DNA of 64,000 nt from an uncultured Bacteroidales bacterium (GCA_946406195.1 CAMJJT010000002.1:62001-126000), one strand, 5' to 3'; counted from the stretch's first letter, positions 51,648 to 62,162 are shown. Translations and numbers: made by a program. Notes: generated by a model from the sequence alone, not told the origin.

Positions 51648-51934
51648 TGAACTACGAAGGATTGTTATTAGGGGCCGGTGCTTTCTTCTGTATCGGTCTA
51701 TTCCATCCGCTGGTGATTAAGGCGGAGTACTATTTCGGTGTCAAATCATGGTGGGCGTTTCTGGTGGTCGGACTCATTGCCGCCGGAGTGTCCCTCTTTG
51801 TAGAGAACACATACCTCTCCATCTTCCTCGGAATTTTTGCATTCTCTTCTTTTTGGGGAATCGGCGAAGTATTCAAGCAACGCGAACGCGTACAAAAAGG
51901 ATGGTTTCCTAAGAATCCCAAACGGAACCAATAA
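51647..51934 (+). CDS. DUF4491 small membrane protein
   Basis: A 95-residue protein with three membrane segments (GLLLGAGAFFCIGLFHPLVI; WWAFLVVGLIAAGVSLFV; LSIFLGIFAFSSFWGIGEVF) and a basic tail ending in KGWFPKNPKRNQ, which matches DUF4491. Function unknown. The start overlaps the preceding stop as TAATG. Confidence 0.82.
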   Translation: MNYEGLLLGAGAFFCIGLFHPLVIKAEYYFGVKSWWAFLVVGLIAAGVSLFVENTYLSIFLGIFAFSSFWGIGEVFKQRERVQKGWFPKNPKRNQ

Positions 51935-51939
51935 TCACA

Positions 51940-51970
51940 AAAAGAGCGGAGTTTGTCACTCCGCTCTTTT
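51940..51970. terminator. Strong bidirectional terminator
   Basis: AAAAGAGCGGAGT (51940-51952) pairs perfectly with ACTCCGCTCTTTT (51958-51970) around a 5-nt loop. It serves DUF4491 and the convergent hppA. Confidence 0.92.
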
Positions 51971-51983
51971 ATATTCACGCCTC

Positions 51984-54191
51984 TTATAGCAGGTGATAAG
52001 CTACCGTCAAACCTGCCATCACAATACTGACCATCGACATTAGTTTGATGAGGATGTTCAGGCTCGGTCCCGATGTATCTTTGAACGGATCGCCTACGGT
52101 GTCGCCTACCACGGTTGCCTTATGACAATCACTACCCTTTCCGCCGAAATGACCTTCCTCCACGTATTTCTTGGCGTTATCCCATGCGCCACCTGCGTTC
52201 GCCATGAACACAGCCAGCACGAAGCCCGTTGCCAGACCGCCGATCAGCAATCCTAACACGCCGGCTACGCCTAACACCAGACCGGTGATGATCGGTACGA
52301 TGATCGCCAAGATAGAGGGTAATAACATCTCCTGCTGAGCGCCCTTGGTAGAGATCGCTACGCAGCGCGCATAATCCGGATCGGCTTTGCCTTCCAAGAT
52401 ACCTTTGATCGTCTGGAACTGCCGACGCACCTCCTCCACCATCTTCTGGGCGGCACGACCTACTGCGTTCATTGTCAGACCGCAGAACAGGAATGCCATC
52501 ATCGAACCGATAAAGATACCTACCAGCACGATGGGGTTCATCAGGTTCACATTATACGCGTCCATGAAATCCACTAACGTTGCTTTCGCTGCCTCCACGC
52601 CGTTGGGCAAGGCTTCGCCGGTACGAATGAGCGCAATCTTTATCTCCTCTACATAGGAAGCTAAGAGAGCCAAGGCGGTGAGCGCTGCCGACCCGATAGC
52701 AAAACCCTTGCCCGTAGCCGCCGTCGTGTTGCCTAACGCATCCAAGGCGTCGGTACGCTGACGAACCTCAGCCGGCAGACCCGACATCTCGGCGTTGCCG
52801 CCTGCGTTATCGGCGATAGGACCGTAAGCGTCGGTAGCTAAGGTGATACCTAATGTGGACAACATTCCTACTGCCGCAATACCGATTCCGTAGAGCCCCA
52901 TGCTCAGGTTAGCGGCGCTGAACTCCACTTGGAAACCGTTTGCGCATAGATACGCCAGAATAATCGCTACACCTACGGTGATCACCGGAATAGCAGTCGA
53001 TAACATACCCAATCCCAAACCGCTGATGATCACGGTAGCCGGACCGGTCTGAGAACTCTCACTCACTTTCTGCGTCGGTTTATAACTCTGTGAGGTGTAG
53101 TACTCGGTCGATTGACCGATGATCACGCCGGCAAGCAGACCTACCACCACCGACAGCGACACCTGCCACCATTGATTCGTCTCGGTGCCAAATAGCCACG
53201 CGAAGATCCCGAACGTCACCAACGCAATCAGCACGGCAGCGGTGTTCGTTCCGATCGCTAACGCACGCAGCAACTCTTTCATTCCAGCGCCCTCTTTGGT
53301 CTTCACCAGATAAATGCCTATAATACTGAGCAATACACCGCAAGCAGCAATAAGCGAAGGAGCTAAGACGGCTTTCAGTTGCATTTCTTCGCAGAAAGCA
53401 AATGCCGAAGCACCCAGCGCCATGGTAGCAAGAATGGAACCGGCGTAACTCTCGTATAGATCAGCGCCCATACCGGCTACGTCACCTACGTTATCGCCTA
53501 CATTGTCCGCGATAGTAGCCGGATTGCGCGGGTCGTCCTCCGGGATGTTATACTCCGTCTTACCTACCAAGTCGGCGCCTACATCTGCCGCTTTTGTGTA
53601 GATACCGCCGCCTACACGGGCAAAGAGCGCTTGGGTCGAAGCACCCATTCCAAAAGTCAGCATGGTCGTGGTAATCGTGATCAGATCCGCCTCGGCGCCT
53701 ACGAGCGCTAACAGTCCTGTGCCTTTCAACACCAAGAACCAACCGGCGATGTCCAACAACGCCAATCCTACTACCGTCAGACCCATTACGGCGCCCGAAC
53801 GGAAAGCTACCTGCAGACCTGCATTCAGGCTCTGACGCGCTGCGTTAGCAGTACGAGCAGAAGCATAAGTAGCTGTCTTCATGCCGAAGAATCCGGCCAA
53901 ACCCGAGAAGAAACCGCCGGTCAGAAACGCAAACCAAACGATACCGTTCTGCAGCTTAAAATAAGCCATGACGGCAAAAACGACTGCCAACACCACAAAG
54001 ACGATTGTCACCACTTTGTACTGCTGTTTCAAATACGCCATAGCTCCTTTGCGCACATGCGATGCAATCTTCTTCATCAACTCCGTCCCTTCGTCCTTGC
54101 CCAGCATAGAAAGATAGAAATAGTACGCAAAACCAAGCGCTAAAACAGACGCCGCTAAAACGACGTACATCAAGATTGTTAAATCTTCCAT
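51984..54191 (-). CDS. hppA: Membrane-bound ion-pumping pyrophosphatase
   Basis: A 735-residue, ~16-segment pump that couples pyrophosphate hydrolysis to H+ and/or Na+ export. The active-site signatures are intact: [20 protein letters not shown] and [20 protein letters not shown], with the mirrored [19 protein letters not shown] and the C-terminal [18 protein letters not shown]. In [16 protein letters not shown] the position that is lysine in K+-independent enzymes is alanine, so this is a K+-dependent type. Whether it moves Na+ as well as H+ cannot be decided by eye. Confidence 0.95.
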   Translation of the reverse strand: MEDLTILMYVVLAASVLALGFAYYFYLSMLGKDEGTELMKKIASHVRKGAMAYLKQQYKVVTIVFVVLAVVFAVMAYFKLQNGIVWFAFLTGGFFSGLAGFFGMKTATYASARTANAARQSLNAGLQVAFRSGAVMGLTVVGLALLDIAGWFLVLKGTGLLALVGAEADLITITTTMLTFGMGASTQALFARVGGGIYTKAADVGADLVGKTEYNIPEDDPRNPATIADNVGDNVGDVAGMGADLYESYAGSILATMALGASAFAFCEEMQLKAVLAPSLIAACGVLLSIIGIYLVKTKEGAGMKELLRALAIGTNTAAVLIALVTFGIFAWLFGTETNQWWQVSLSVVVGLLAGVIIGQSTEYYTSQSYKPTQKVSESSQTGPATVIISGLGLGMLSTAIPVITVGVAIILAYLCANGFQVEFSAANLSMGLYGIGIAAVGMLSTLGITLATDAYGPIADNAGGNAEMSGLPAEVRQRTDALDALGNTTAATGKGFAIGSAALTALALLASYVEEIKIALIRTGEALPNGVEAAKATLVDFMDAYNVNLMNPIVLVGIFIGSMMAFLFCGLTMNAVGRAAQKMVEEVRRQFQTIKGILEGKADPDYARCVAISTKGAQQEMLLPSILAIIVPIITGLVLGVAGVLGLLIGGLATGFVLAVFMANAGGAWDNAKKYVEEGHFGGKGSDCHKATVVGDTVGDPFKDTSGPSLNILIKLMSMVSIVMAGLTVAYHLL

Positions 54192-54237
54192 AGAATGTGT
54201 TTTTGTATTAGATGGTTATGTTTTTCAAATCCGGCTG

Positions 54238-54268
54238 CAAAATTACTACAAATTTTGCATATATGCAA
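54238..54268 (-). promoter_or_regulatory. hppA promoter
   Basis: On the minus strand, TTG at 54268-54266 and TAATTTTG at 54245-54238, spacer 20, extended palindrome TTGCATATATGCAA. Confidence 0.85.
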
Positions 54269-54308
54269 ATAAATACTCAAAAAAAATTTAGGAAATGTGC
54301 GTGCGCGC

Positions 54309-54339
54309 TTGCACATGTGAAAAATTTTTTGTAATTTTG
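54309..54339 (+). promoter_or_regulatory. valS promoter
   Basis: TTG at 54309-54311 and TAATTTTG at 54332-54339, spacer 20; divergent from the hppA promoter. Confidence 0.85.
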
Positions 54340-54385
54340 TGCCCGATTTTAATTTGCCTTATTTTGGACTTTAATTATTTCATAT

Positions 54386-57031
54386 ATGGACTCAAAGTAT
54401 AATCCTACTGACATTGAAGCCCGCTGGTATCAATACTGGCTGGACAACAAACTCTTTCACAGCGAGCCGGATGGCCGCGATCCGTTTACTATCGTTATTC
54501 CGCCGCCCAACGTAACGGGTGTGCTGCACATGGGGCATGTGCTCAATGAGACGATTCAGGATATCCTTGTGCGCCGTGCGCGTCTCGAAGGTAAGAACGC
54601 CTGCTGGGTGCCCGGTACCGACCATGCTTCGATTGCTACCGAGGCAAAGGTCATCAAACGCCTCAAAGAGCAAGGTATCAACAAATCTGACCTCACCCGT
54701 GAGCAGTTCCTCAAACATGCGTGGGACTGGACCGACGAACACGGAGGTATCATCTTGAAACAACTCCGCAAACTGGGTTGTTCCTGCGATTGGGACCGTA
54801 CGTCCTTCACCATGGACGAGACCCGCTCCAAAGCGGTTATCAAGGTCTTCTGCGACCTCTATAAGAAAGGCCTCATCTACCGCGGGCTCCGCATGGTCAA
54901 CTGGGATCCGGAGCGTCAGACTGCCCTTTCCGACGAGGAGGTGATCTACCACGACGAGCATAACAAGTTCTATTATCTGCGCTACGAAGTAGCCGAAGAG
55001 CCGGGCAAATATGCCATCGTGGCTACTACCCGTCCGGAGACCATCTTCGGCGATATAGCGGTCTGCATCAACCCCAAAGAGGAGAAGAACCAGTGGCTCA
55101 AAGGCAAGCACGTCATCGTACCGGGTGTCGGTCGTGTCATCCCCATCATCGAAGACCGCTACGTGGAGATCGGTTTCGGTACCGGTTGCCTCAAAGTGAC
55201 GCCGGCACACGACGTCAACGACTACGCCCTTGGTCAGAAATACAACCTCCAAACCATCGACATCTTCACGCCGGACGCGCACCTCAACATGGACACGGTA
55301 GAACCCGAACTCCAAGCGAACGTACGCAAATACCACGGTATGGACCGTTTCGATTGCCGCAAGCAAATCATCGAAGACCTCAAGGAGCTCAACCTCGTCG
55401 AGAAAATCGAGGACTACGACAATAAAGTCGGCTACTCCGAGCGTACCAACGTACCTATCGAGCCGCGTTTGAGCCTACAATGGTTCGTCAAGATGCAACA
55501 CTTTGCAGACATCGCACTCCCGCCGGTAATGAACGACGACATCGTCTTCTATCCCGCGAAATACAAGAACACATACCGCAACTGGCTCGAAAACATCAAA
55601 GACTGGTGTATCAGCCGCCAACTCTGGTGGGGACATCGCATCCCGGCATACTACGACGCCGACCTGCTCGCACAAACCGGACTCGAGAACTACCCGGACG
55701 ACAAGATCATCGTTTCGGAAACCAAGCCCGAAGGCAACTACGTACAAGACGAAGGCGCTTTGGATACTTGGTTCAGCAGCTGGTTATGGCCGATTTCCTT
55801 GTTCGACGGCATTGAGCATCCGGACAACAAAGAGATCAACTATTACTACCCGACCGCAGACCTTGTAACAGGACCGGATATTATCTTCTTCTGGGTAGCA
55901 CGTATGATCATGGCGGGCTATGAATACCAAGGCAAAATGCCGTTCAAGCACGTCTATTTCACAGGTATTGTGCGCGACAAACTCGGACGTAAAATGTCCA
56001 AATCCCTCGGTAACAGCCCTGACCCATTAGACCTCATCGAGCGTTTTGGTGCCGACGGAGTACGTATGGGTATCCTGCTCTCCGCTCCTGCAGGCAACGA
56101 CATCCTCTATGATGATTCCCTCTGCGAGCAGGGACGCAACTTCTGCAACAAGATCTGGAACTGTTTCCGTATGGTCAAAGGTCTTGAGATAGCAGACATC
56201 CCGCAGCCCGAGACCTCCAAGTTTGCCATCGAGTGGTTCGATGCGCAACTGGACAAGACCGCCGCAGAGATAGCAGACCTCTTCTCCAAATACCGTCTGA
56301 GCGAGGCGCTCATGGAGATCTACAAACTGTACTGCGACGAGTTTAGCGGCTGGTATCTGGAGATGATCAAACCCGCGTACCAACAACCGATTGACCGCGC
56401 TACGTACGAAGCCACTCTCGCATTCTTCGACCGTTTGCTCGTTCTGCTCCACCCCTTCATGCCGTTCATCACAGAGGAACTCTGGCAGAACCTCTACGAC
56501 CGCAAACCGGGCGAGTCTATCATGGTAGTAAATCAGACTAACGAGACACTATCGAGAGAGAATCGAATCGGGACTGAAAGCATACTAAAAGCAGTGGAAG
56601 AACTGAAAGAAGTGATCTCCGGCGTACGTAATGTCCGCGCGTCGAAGAACATTCCGCAAAAAGAGCGTCTCACACTCATCTCCCCGGTCGAACTCAATCC
56701 GTTGGTGGACAAACTCGCGAATGTGACGGTGTCCCCGTTAAACGGGGAAAACCCAGACGGAAGGGGCAACTGTGCGAAATTCCTTGTTGGCACAACCGAG
56801 TTTGCTATCCCGATGGATCAGTTCATCAACGTAGAGGAAGAGCTCAAGAAACTCGAAGCAGACCTGCAACACCAGCAAGGTTTCCTCAAAGGCGTCATGG
56901 CAAAACTGAGCAACGAGCGCTTCGTGGCAAACGCCAAACCCGAGATCGTCGAGCTCGAACGCAAGAAGAAATCCGATGCCGAATCCCGCATCGCCTCGCT
57001 CGAAGAAGCCATCAAAGCCCTCAAAGGCTGA
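54386..57031 (+). CDS. valS: Valyl-tRNA synthetase
   Basis: An 881-residue class I synthetase charging tRNA-Val. Signature HMGH lies at 48-51 ([13 protein letters not shown]) and KMSKS at 536-540 (KMSKSLGN). The editing domain lies between ([13 protein letters not shown]), then the anticodon-binding domain and a C-terminal coiled coil ([17 protein letters not shown]). Residues ~716-729 ([14 protein letters not shown]) are coded by an 11-mer-based repeat also found outside genes at 21892. The first base of the heptamer array leading into uvrA lies 3 nt after the stop. Confidence 0.96.
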   Translation: MDSKYNPTDIEARWYQYWLDNKLFHSEPDGRDPFTIVIPPPNVTGVLHMGHVLNETIQDILVRRARLEGKNACWVPGTDHASIATEAKVIKRLKEQGINKSDLTREQFLKHAWDWTDEHGGIILKQLRKLGCSCDWDRTSFTMDETRSKAVIKVFCDLYKKGLIYRGLRMVNWDPERQTALSDEEVIYHDEHNKFYYLRYEVAEEPGKYAIVATTRPETIFGDIAVCINPKEEKNQWLKGKHVIVPGVGRVIPIIEDRYVEIGFGTGCLKVTPAHDVNDYALGQKYNLQTIDIFTPDAHLNMDTVEPELQANVRKYHGMDRFDCRKQIIEDLKELNLVEKIEDYDNKVGYSERTNVPIEPRLSLQWFVKMQHFADIALPPVMNDDIVFYPAKYKNTYRNWLENIKDWCISRQLWWGHRIPAYYDADLLAQTGLENYPDDKIIVSETKPEGNYVQDEGALDTWFSSWLWPISLFDGIEHPDNKEINYYYPTADLVTGPDIIFFWVARMIMAGYEYQGKMPFKHVYFTGIVRDKLGRKMSKSLGNSPDPLDLIERFGADGVRMGILLSAPAGNDILYDDSLCEQGRNFCNKIWNCFRMVKGLEIADIPQPETSKFAIEWFDAQLDKTAAEIADLFSKYRLSEALMEIYKLYCDEFSGWYLEMIKPAYQQPIDRATYEATLAFFDRLLVLLHPFMPFITEELWQNLYDRKPGESIMVVNQTNETLSRENRIGTESILKAVEELKEVISGVRNVRASKNIPQKERLTLISPVELNPLVDKLANVTVSPLNGENPDGRGNCAKFLVGTTEFAIPMDQFINVEEELKKLEADLQHQQGFLKGVMAKLSNERFVANAKPEIVELERKKKSDAESRIASLEEAIKALKG
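56531..56565 (+). repeat. 35-nt dispersed repeat inside valS
   Basis: Reverse complement of 21892-21926 with two mismatches; starts AATCAGACTAACGAGACAC and is in frame. Confidence 0.88.
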
Positions 57032-57033
57032 AA

Positions 57034-57061
57034 ACTGAATACTGAATACAGAATACTGAAT
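57034..57061 (+). repeat. Heptamer array ACTGAAT at the valS/uvrA junction
   Basis: ACTGAAT in three copies plus ACAGAAT. The last unit supplies the A and T of the uvrA ATG at 57060. Confidence 0.9.
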
Positions 57062-59723
57062 GCTTCCTAACGAGGGCAACATAGAAATCATCGGCGCACG
57101 GGTTCATAACCTCAAGAACATCAGCGTCTCGATTCCCCGAAAACGGCTGACGGTCATCACAGGCCTCAGCGGTTCGGGGAAGTCGTCCCTTGCCTTCGAC
57201 ACCATCTTTGCAGAAGGTCAACGTCGTTACATGGAGACTTTCTCGTCCTACGCACGCGGATTCATCGGTCAGATGCAACGCCCCGACGTGGACAAAATAA
57301 CGGGTCTGAGTCCGGTCATTTCCATCGACCAGAAGACCACTTCCAAGAACCCTCGCTCTACCGTCGGGACAATCACGGAGGTCTATGATTTCCTGCGATT
57401 ACTCTTTGCTCGCGCCGCAACACCCTATTCGTATCTATCCGGCAAGCCGATGATTAAATTTACGGACGAGCAGATCATCCAACTCATCGTCCATGAATTT
57501 GCCGGAAAGAAGATACTTCTGTTAGCTCCGTTAGTGAACGCCCGTAAGGGACATTACAAGGAGTTGTTCGAGACCATCCGCAAGAAAGGGTTTGTCCATG
57601 TACGCGTGGACGGCGAGGTGCGAGAAATAGTAGCCGGCATGAAACTGGACCGCTATAAGACGCACACGATCGAGGTGGTCGTGGACAGGCTGAAGGTGAA
57701 AGGTGAAAGGACGAAGGAGGAAGGAGCGGAAGATGATTTGAGGCGTATCCGGCAATCGGTGGACAGAGCCATGACGCAAGGAAACGGGTTGCTCATGATC
57801 GCTGTGCTCCATGATGAGACGAGCGCTGATAAACCGCTCCATGACGATATTCGATACTTGAGCCGTAACCTCATGTGTCCCGAGACAGGTCTCAGCTACC
57901 AGGAACCTGCTCCACATACGTTCTCGTTCAACAGCCCTTCGGGTTGGTGTCCTTGCTGCAAAGGACTGGGAAAGGTGAAAGGTGAAAGGTTAAAGGACGA
58001 AGGATTATTGAACGAGATTGACGAAGCGATACAACAGGATAACTGGTGGGAGCGTTTGACAGCATTCACAGAGACCGAAGAAGAGGAGAACGAAGAGTGG
58101 ATGGAATGTCCGGAATGTCATGGCAAGCGGCTGAGCAAAGAAGCACTCAGTTACCGTTTTGGCAAATACAACATCTCTGATTTGGCGGAAATGGATCTGG
58201 ACGATCTGATTCACACGCTTTCCAATCTTCAGACGTTGGAACTCTCCTCCAAACAGAAATCGATTGCAGAGCCGATCCTCAAAGAGATCATCGGTCGTCT
58301 GAGCTTCATGCAGTCCGTAGGACTGAGTTATCTGAGTCTTAATCGAAGCAGCGAAAGTCTTTCCGGCGGAGAGAGCCAACGAATCCGTTTGGCTACGCAG
58401 ATAGGTAGTCGTCTCGTCAATGTGCTCTATATCCTTGACGAGCCTTCCATCGGTCTGCATCAACGCGACAACCAACGGCTGATCAACAGCCTCAAAGAGT
58501 TACGCGACCTCAATAACTCCGTCATCGTGGTGGAACATGACGAACAGATGATGCGAGAGGCGGACTGGATAGTGGATATAGGTCCCAAAGCCGGTCGATT
58601 GGGAGGCAAAGTGCTCTTCTCTGGCACGCCGGACGATCTGCTTAAGACAGACACCCTCACGGCGCAGTATTTGAAGGGAAAACGGACCGTGACCGAGGTC
58701 ACTAAAAGAACAAAGACCGCTTCGCTGAAAGACCGCTCCGCTGAAAGATTTATTACACTCTCCGGCTGTACCGGCAATAACCTCAAGAACGTGACGGTGA
58801 AGATTCCTTTGGGTAAGATGGTATGTGTCACGGGTGTGAGTGGAAGCGGCAAGTCTTCGCTTATCAACCAGACACTCTACCCAATCCTCAGTCAGCGTTT
58901 CTATCGCTCCAAACAAGCACCGCTGCCTTATAAACGAATCGAAGGCGTGGAGTTCATCGATAAAGTGATCAATGTGGATCAGTCGCCTATCGGTCGTACA
59001 CCGCGTTCCAACCCTGCTACCTACACGAACGTCTTCAACGATATACGTGAGCTCTTCGCCCAACTGCCGGAATCTAAGATCCGCGGATGGAAGACCGGAC
59101 GGTTCTCATTCAACATGCATGGCGGGCGGTGCGAGGAATGTATGGGTAACGGATACAAAACCATCGCCATGCATTTCATGCCGGATGTCTATGTGCCCTG
59201 CGAAGTATGCGGCGGACAGCGCTATAACCGCGAGACGCTCGAGGTGCGATGGAAAGGAAAGAACATCGCCGATATTCTGGATATGACCGTCAATCAAGCC
59301 GTGGAGTTCTTTGAGCCCCAACCTACTATCCTCCGTAAGATCAAGACCATTCAGGATGTCGGACTCGGATATATCAAGTTAGGTCAGGCCTCCACTTCCC
59401 TCTCCGGTGGAGAGAGCCAGCGTATCAAGTTGGCTACCGAACTATCGCGTCCCAGTACAGGCAAGACGCTGTACATCCTTGATGAACCTACCACGGGGCT
59501 GCATTTTGAGGATATACGTGTCCTCCTTGGTGTCCTCCGCCAATTAGTGGACAAAGGCAACACCGTCCTTATTATTGAGCACAACACGGACGTCATCCGT
59601 GCGTGCGATTGGATCATCGATCTCGGACCAGAAGGCGGTCGAGGAGGAGGAATGATTGTCGCAGAAGGAGACATAGAACAGATACGTGCCAACCAAAATA
59701 GTATAACCGGAAAGTTTATATAA
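57060..59723 (+). CDS. uvrA: Excinuclease ABC subunit A
   Basis: An 887-residue DNA-damage sensor ATPase of nucleotide excision repair, shorter than the ~940 usual. The Walker A motifs are GLSGSGKSS (35-42) and GVSGSGKSS (592-599). The ABC signatures are [18 protein letters not shown] and [18 protein letters not shown]. The second zinc finger is complete ([17 protein letters not shown]). In the first, the leading CPxC reads CPET, so one Cys ligand is missing, while CPCC follows. Three linkers (about residues 212-223, 305-316, 552-563) are coded by heptamer or 16-mer arrays. It may be a UvrA paralogue rather than the main copy. No other uvr gene is near. Confidence 0.9.
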   Translation: MLPNEGNIEIIGARVHNLKNISVSIPRKRLTVITGLSGSGKSSLAFDTIFAEGQRRYMETFSSYARGFIGQMQRPDVDKITGLSPVISIDQKTTSKNPRSTVGTITEVYDFLRLLFARAATPYSYLSGKPMIKFTDEQIIQLIVHEFAGKKILLLAPLVNARKGHYKELFETIRKKGFVHVRVDGEVREIVAGMKLDRYKTHTIEVVVDRLKVKGERTKEEGAEDDLRRIRQSVDRAMTQGNGLLMIAVLHDETSADKPLHDDIRYLSRNLMCPETGLSYQEPAPHTFSFNSPSGWCPCCKGLGKVKGERLKDEGLLNEIDEAIQQDNWWERLTAFTETEEEENEEWMECPECHGKRLSKEALSYRFGKYNISDLAEMDLDDLIHTLSNLQTLELSSKQKSIAEPILKEIIGRLSFMQSVGLSYLSLNRSSESLSGGESQRIRLATQIGSRLVNVLYILDEPSIGLHQRDNQRLINSLKELRDLNNSVIVVEHDEQMMREADWIVDIGPKAGRLGGKVLFSGTPDDLLKTDTLTAQYLKGKRTVTEVTKRTKTASLKDRSAERFITLSGCTGNNLKNVTVKIPLGKMVCVTGVSGSGKSSLINQTLYPILSQRFYRSKQAPLPYKRIEGVEFIDKVINVDQSPIGRTPRSNPATYTNVFNDIRELFAQLPESKIRGWKTGRFSFNMHGGRCEECMGNGYKTIAMHFMPDVYVPCEVCGGQRYNRETLEVRWKGKNIADILDMTVNQAVEFFEPQPTILRKIKTIQDVGLGYIKLGQASTSLSGGESQRIKLATELSRPSTGKTLYILDEPTTGLHFEDIRVLLGVLRQLVDKGNTVLIIEHNTDVIRACDWIIDLGPEGGRGGGMIVAEGDIEQIRANQNSITGKFI
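57693..57727 (+). repeat. Heptamer array AAGGTGA inside uvrA, copy 1
   Basis: Five units: AAGGTGA twice, AAGGACG, AAGGAGG and AAGGAGC; peptide [11 protein letters not shown]. Confidence 0.88.
57972..58006 (+). repeat. Heptamer array AAGGTGA inside uvrA, copy 2
   Basis: Five units: AAGGTGA twice, AAGGTTA, AAGGACG and AAGGATT; peptide [11 protein letters not shown], directly after the CPCCKGLG zinc-finger segment. Confidence 0.88.
58712..58750 (+). repeat. 16-nt tandem repeat inside uvrA
   Basis: AAAGACCGCTTCGCTG and AAAGACCGCTCCGCTG, then a partial unit AAAGATT. The family matches 4519-4592 in the BtuF-like gene. Confidence 0.85.
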
Positions 59724-59731
59724 TTGAGTCC

Positions 59732-61585
59732 ATGATAACCAATCCGCTTGCCATCATCGCCATTTTATTGGCAACCACCTTGTTCGTTCCGATGATTTGC
59801 CGGAAGATACGCATTCCCAGCATTGTGGGATTTATCATCGTCGGTATTTGTATCGGTCAGAACGGATGGCATCTTATCAGCGGTGGTGAACTGATCCAAA
59901 CGCTCGGTAAAATCGGTATGCTCTATATCATGCTGCAGGCCGGTATAGAGGTGGATATCAATGATTTCAGACAGCAACGCGGCAGGGCAACCATATACGG
60001 TCTCTACTCTTTTCTTTTTCCTTTCGGATTAGGATTCCTTACCAGTCTGCTTTTAGGCTACGGATGGATCACCAGTGCGTTGTTAGGCGCTATGTACGGC
60101 AGTCATACCCTGATGACCTATCCCATCGTCAATCGTTACGGCGTACAGAAGAACGAGGCGGTGAATATTGCTATCGGCGGAACGATGCTCTCTATCTCCT
60201 TAGCCCTCTTGGTGTTGGCTTTGCTTCGTAATTTCGATGCGGTGGACACCAATACGATACCTTTGTGGCGACAACTATTCCGGATCGGTCTGACCCTATT
60301 GCATATACTGGTCATCTTCCCGAAAGTAGCACAGAGGTTCTTCAAGCGATGGTCGGATCCGACGACAGGTTTTATGGTCGTCATGACGCTGATGACCGTC
60401 TCGGCTTGGATGGCAGACTGGTGTGGACTGGAGGCAATCTTAGGTGCGTTCATTTGCGGTGTGGCAATGAATAAGTTAGTGCCCAACCTTAGTCCTGTGA
60501 TGCAACGCATCAATTTCGTGGGAAATAACCTCTTCGTGCCGCTCTTCCTCATCGGTGTGGGCATGATGATCGACGTGTCTGTTGTTTGGAGCGGATGGGC
60601 TACGCTCATCATTGCTATTGTGATGATTGCTACTAAATTAGCCGGCAAATGGCTGGCAGCATGGTTGGCACAGAAGAGTTTCGGTTTGCAGCCTGTAGAG
60701 CGTCAACTCATCTTCGGTCTCACACATGCAACTGCTGCCGGTACACTTGCTATCGTCACGGTAGGTTATGAAACGGGGATTTTTGGTCCTGAGATTCTCA
60801 ATGCGTCCATCCTGATGATCCTTGTGCTGTGCACCTCCGCTTCGTTTGTCACCGAGTACGCCGCCAAACAGTTAGCCCTTCAAGAAGCAGCGCGGTTAGA
60901 GGCAGATAAAGCCGATAACTCATGGCTCATGATGACGGTTGCAGAGAACCGGCACTACGAACTCAAAGAGTTAAGTGAGCTCAGCGAACTAAACGAACCG
61001 GAGTTCACTTCGGAGAGCGACTGGAGCGAAGCCATGAACCTCATCAATCGTCAGAGCAAAGCAGCGCTTATCTATCATCCGCATCAACCCCTCAATACGA
61101 TTTCGCGTATATTAGTGGCAGTACCGCGATACGCTGAGAAAGAGCATGATTTCATTTCCTGTTTTGGTCTGATACGTCGTCTCAGCAGCCAGTTAGGAGC
61201 AAAAGTGGTTTTCTTTACGAACGAGGAGACCCAACAAGTTCTGCAAGCTTTCTGTCGCCGCAAAGGCAAGTACTTACGCGCCTCTTATCGCGAAATGGAA
61301 GACTGGGAGGACGCCTTGATGATGGCGAAACAGATGACACCGGACGACCTGATCATCATGATCAATGCACGTCCTTCTACCCCATCCTATAACCCGCTCT
61401 TTGAACAAGTACCGGATATGTTGTCGCGTTTCTTCAGCGACCATAGTTATATGCTCGTTTATCCGGAACAAGAGACCGGAAACGCGATCCCCGACCTGCT
61501 GACCGGAGACGCTACACAAGCCAGTCGCACATGGAAAATCGTTAGTGCATTGAAGCGTTGGGCCTTATCTTTTCAACAAAGATAA
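59732..61585 (+). CDS. Cation:proton antiporter (CPA2/KefB type)
   Basis: A 617-residue protein with about 12 membrane segments in residues 1-385 (PLAIIAILLATTLFVPMI; LGKIGMLYIMLQAGIEVDIN; WCGLEAILGAFICGVAMN; GLTHATAAGTLAIVTVG), the sodium/proton exchanger fold of the CPA2 family. The C-terminal ~200 residues are a soluble domain with a universal-stress-like look (ILVAVPRYAEKEHDFISC; GAKVVFFTNEETQQVLQAF). A short KELSELSELNEPE repeat joins the two parts. The stop lies 44 nt inside the convergent exosortase gene. Confidence 0.88.
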   Translation: MITNPLAIIAILLATTLFVPMICRKIRIPSIVGFIIVGICIGQNGWHLISGGELIQTLGKIGMLYIMLQAGIEVDINDFRQQRGRATIYGLYSFLFPFGLGFLTSLLLGYGWITSALLGAMYGSHTLMTYPIVNRYGVQKNEAVNIAIGGTMLSISLALLVLALLRNFDAVDTNTIPLWRQLFRIGLTLLHILVIFPKVAQRFFKRWSDPTTGFMVVMTLMTVSAWMADWCGLEAILGAFICGVAMNKLVPNLSPVMQRINFVGNNLFVPLFLIGVGMMIDVSVVWSGWATLIIAIVMIATKLAGKWLAAWLAQKSFGLQPVERQLIFGLTHATAAGTLAIVTVGYETGIFGPEILNASILMILVLCTSASFVTEYAAKQLALQEAARLEADKADNSWLMMTVAENRHYELKELSELSELNEPEFTSESDWSEAMNLINRQSKAALIYHPHQPLNTISRILVAVPRYAEKEHDFISCFGLIRRLSSQLGAKVVFFTNEETQQVLQAFCRRKGKYLRASYREMEDWEDALMMAKQMTPDDLIIMINARPSTPSYNPLFEQVPDMLSRFFSDHSYMLVYPEQETGNAIPDLLTGDATQASRTWKIVSALKRWALSFQQR

Positions 61586-62159
61586 CCCATAGCCCGAAGA
61601 GAATGGCATAGAAAAGGTACTTGAAGATATAATCATGCAACACCGTAAACCATTCCGGGTGAAACTCAATAAAGAGGGAAATCAGGAATATACGTAGTAT
61701 ATTAAATCCGTAGCATACTACCCATCCCAACGGAATATACCATAGTTTATGCCCCCATCCGCCGCGTACGGTAAGGATCAGACACATCCAGATAAAACTC
61801 TGCTTTAAGCCCGAACAACCCCAGATAATAGTGGTACCACTACCCGATTCAAAACGGATAGTGTGCTCTCCTACCATATACACCGTGTCGCGAAATAGCG
61901 AAAGAAGCCAATACACAGCCGAAGCGATGTGACACGCCATGAACTCAAAAGGCACCGTGACATCCAGACCGAACCACGTAACCATCTCTCCGTCTTCATC
62001 GCCCGTGAACGTGAACTTCCAGAAATAGTTCGCCACCAAAAGCGTCACCATAAAGATGATGATATCCCAATATGGCCGGATTTGAGATTTGAGATTTCTT
62101 ATCTTCCTCCGGTCGAACGATCTGCTTCGCCGTATGGAGATTAGAGATTTGAGTTCCAT
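61542..62159 (-). CDS. Exosortase/archaeosortase-family membrane peptidase
   Basis: A 205-residue polytopic protein with the exosortase catalytic set: C115 in WGCSGLKQ, R156 in NILRIF and H175 in VLHDYIFKY. Such enzymes cut and anchor proteins carrying a C-terminal sorting tail. The first ~28 residues are rich in Arg/Lys/Ser and partly coded by AGATTTG heptamers, so the native start may be later, near the first helix at residue 31. It begins 3 nt after the tsaD stop. No substrate with an obvious sorting tail is present in this window. Confidence 0.82.
   Translation of the reverse strand: MELKSLISIRRSRSFDRRKIRNLKSQIRPYWDIIIFMVTLLVANYFWKFTFTGDEDGEMVTWFGLDVTVPFEFMACHIASAVYWLLSLFRDTVYMVGEHTIRFESGSGTTIIWGCSGLKQSFIWMCLILTVRGGWGHKLWYIPLGWVVCYGFNILRIFLISLFIEFHPEWFTVLHDYIFKYLFYAILFGLWVIFVEKIRPNASMH
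62078..62098 (-). repeat. Heptamer array AGATTTG in the exosortase N-terminus
   Basis: Three units (GGATTTG, AGATTTG, AGATTTC) on the + strand, within the coding region. Confidence 0.75.
62138..62157 (-). repeat. Second AGATTTG array at the exosortase start codon
   Basis: AGATTAG and AGATTTG followed by AGTTCC; it covers the first residues after the ATG at 62159. Confidence 0.7.
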
Positions 62160-62162
62160 TCC

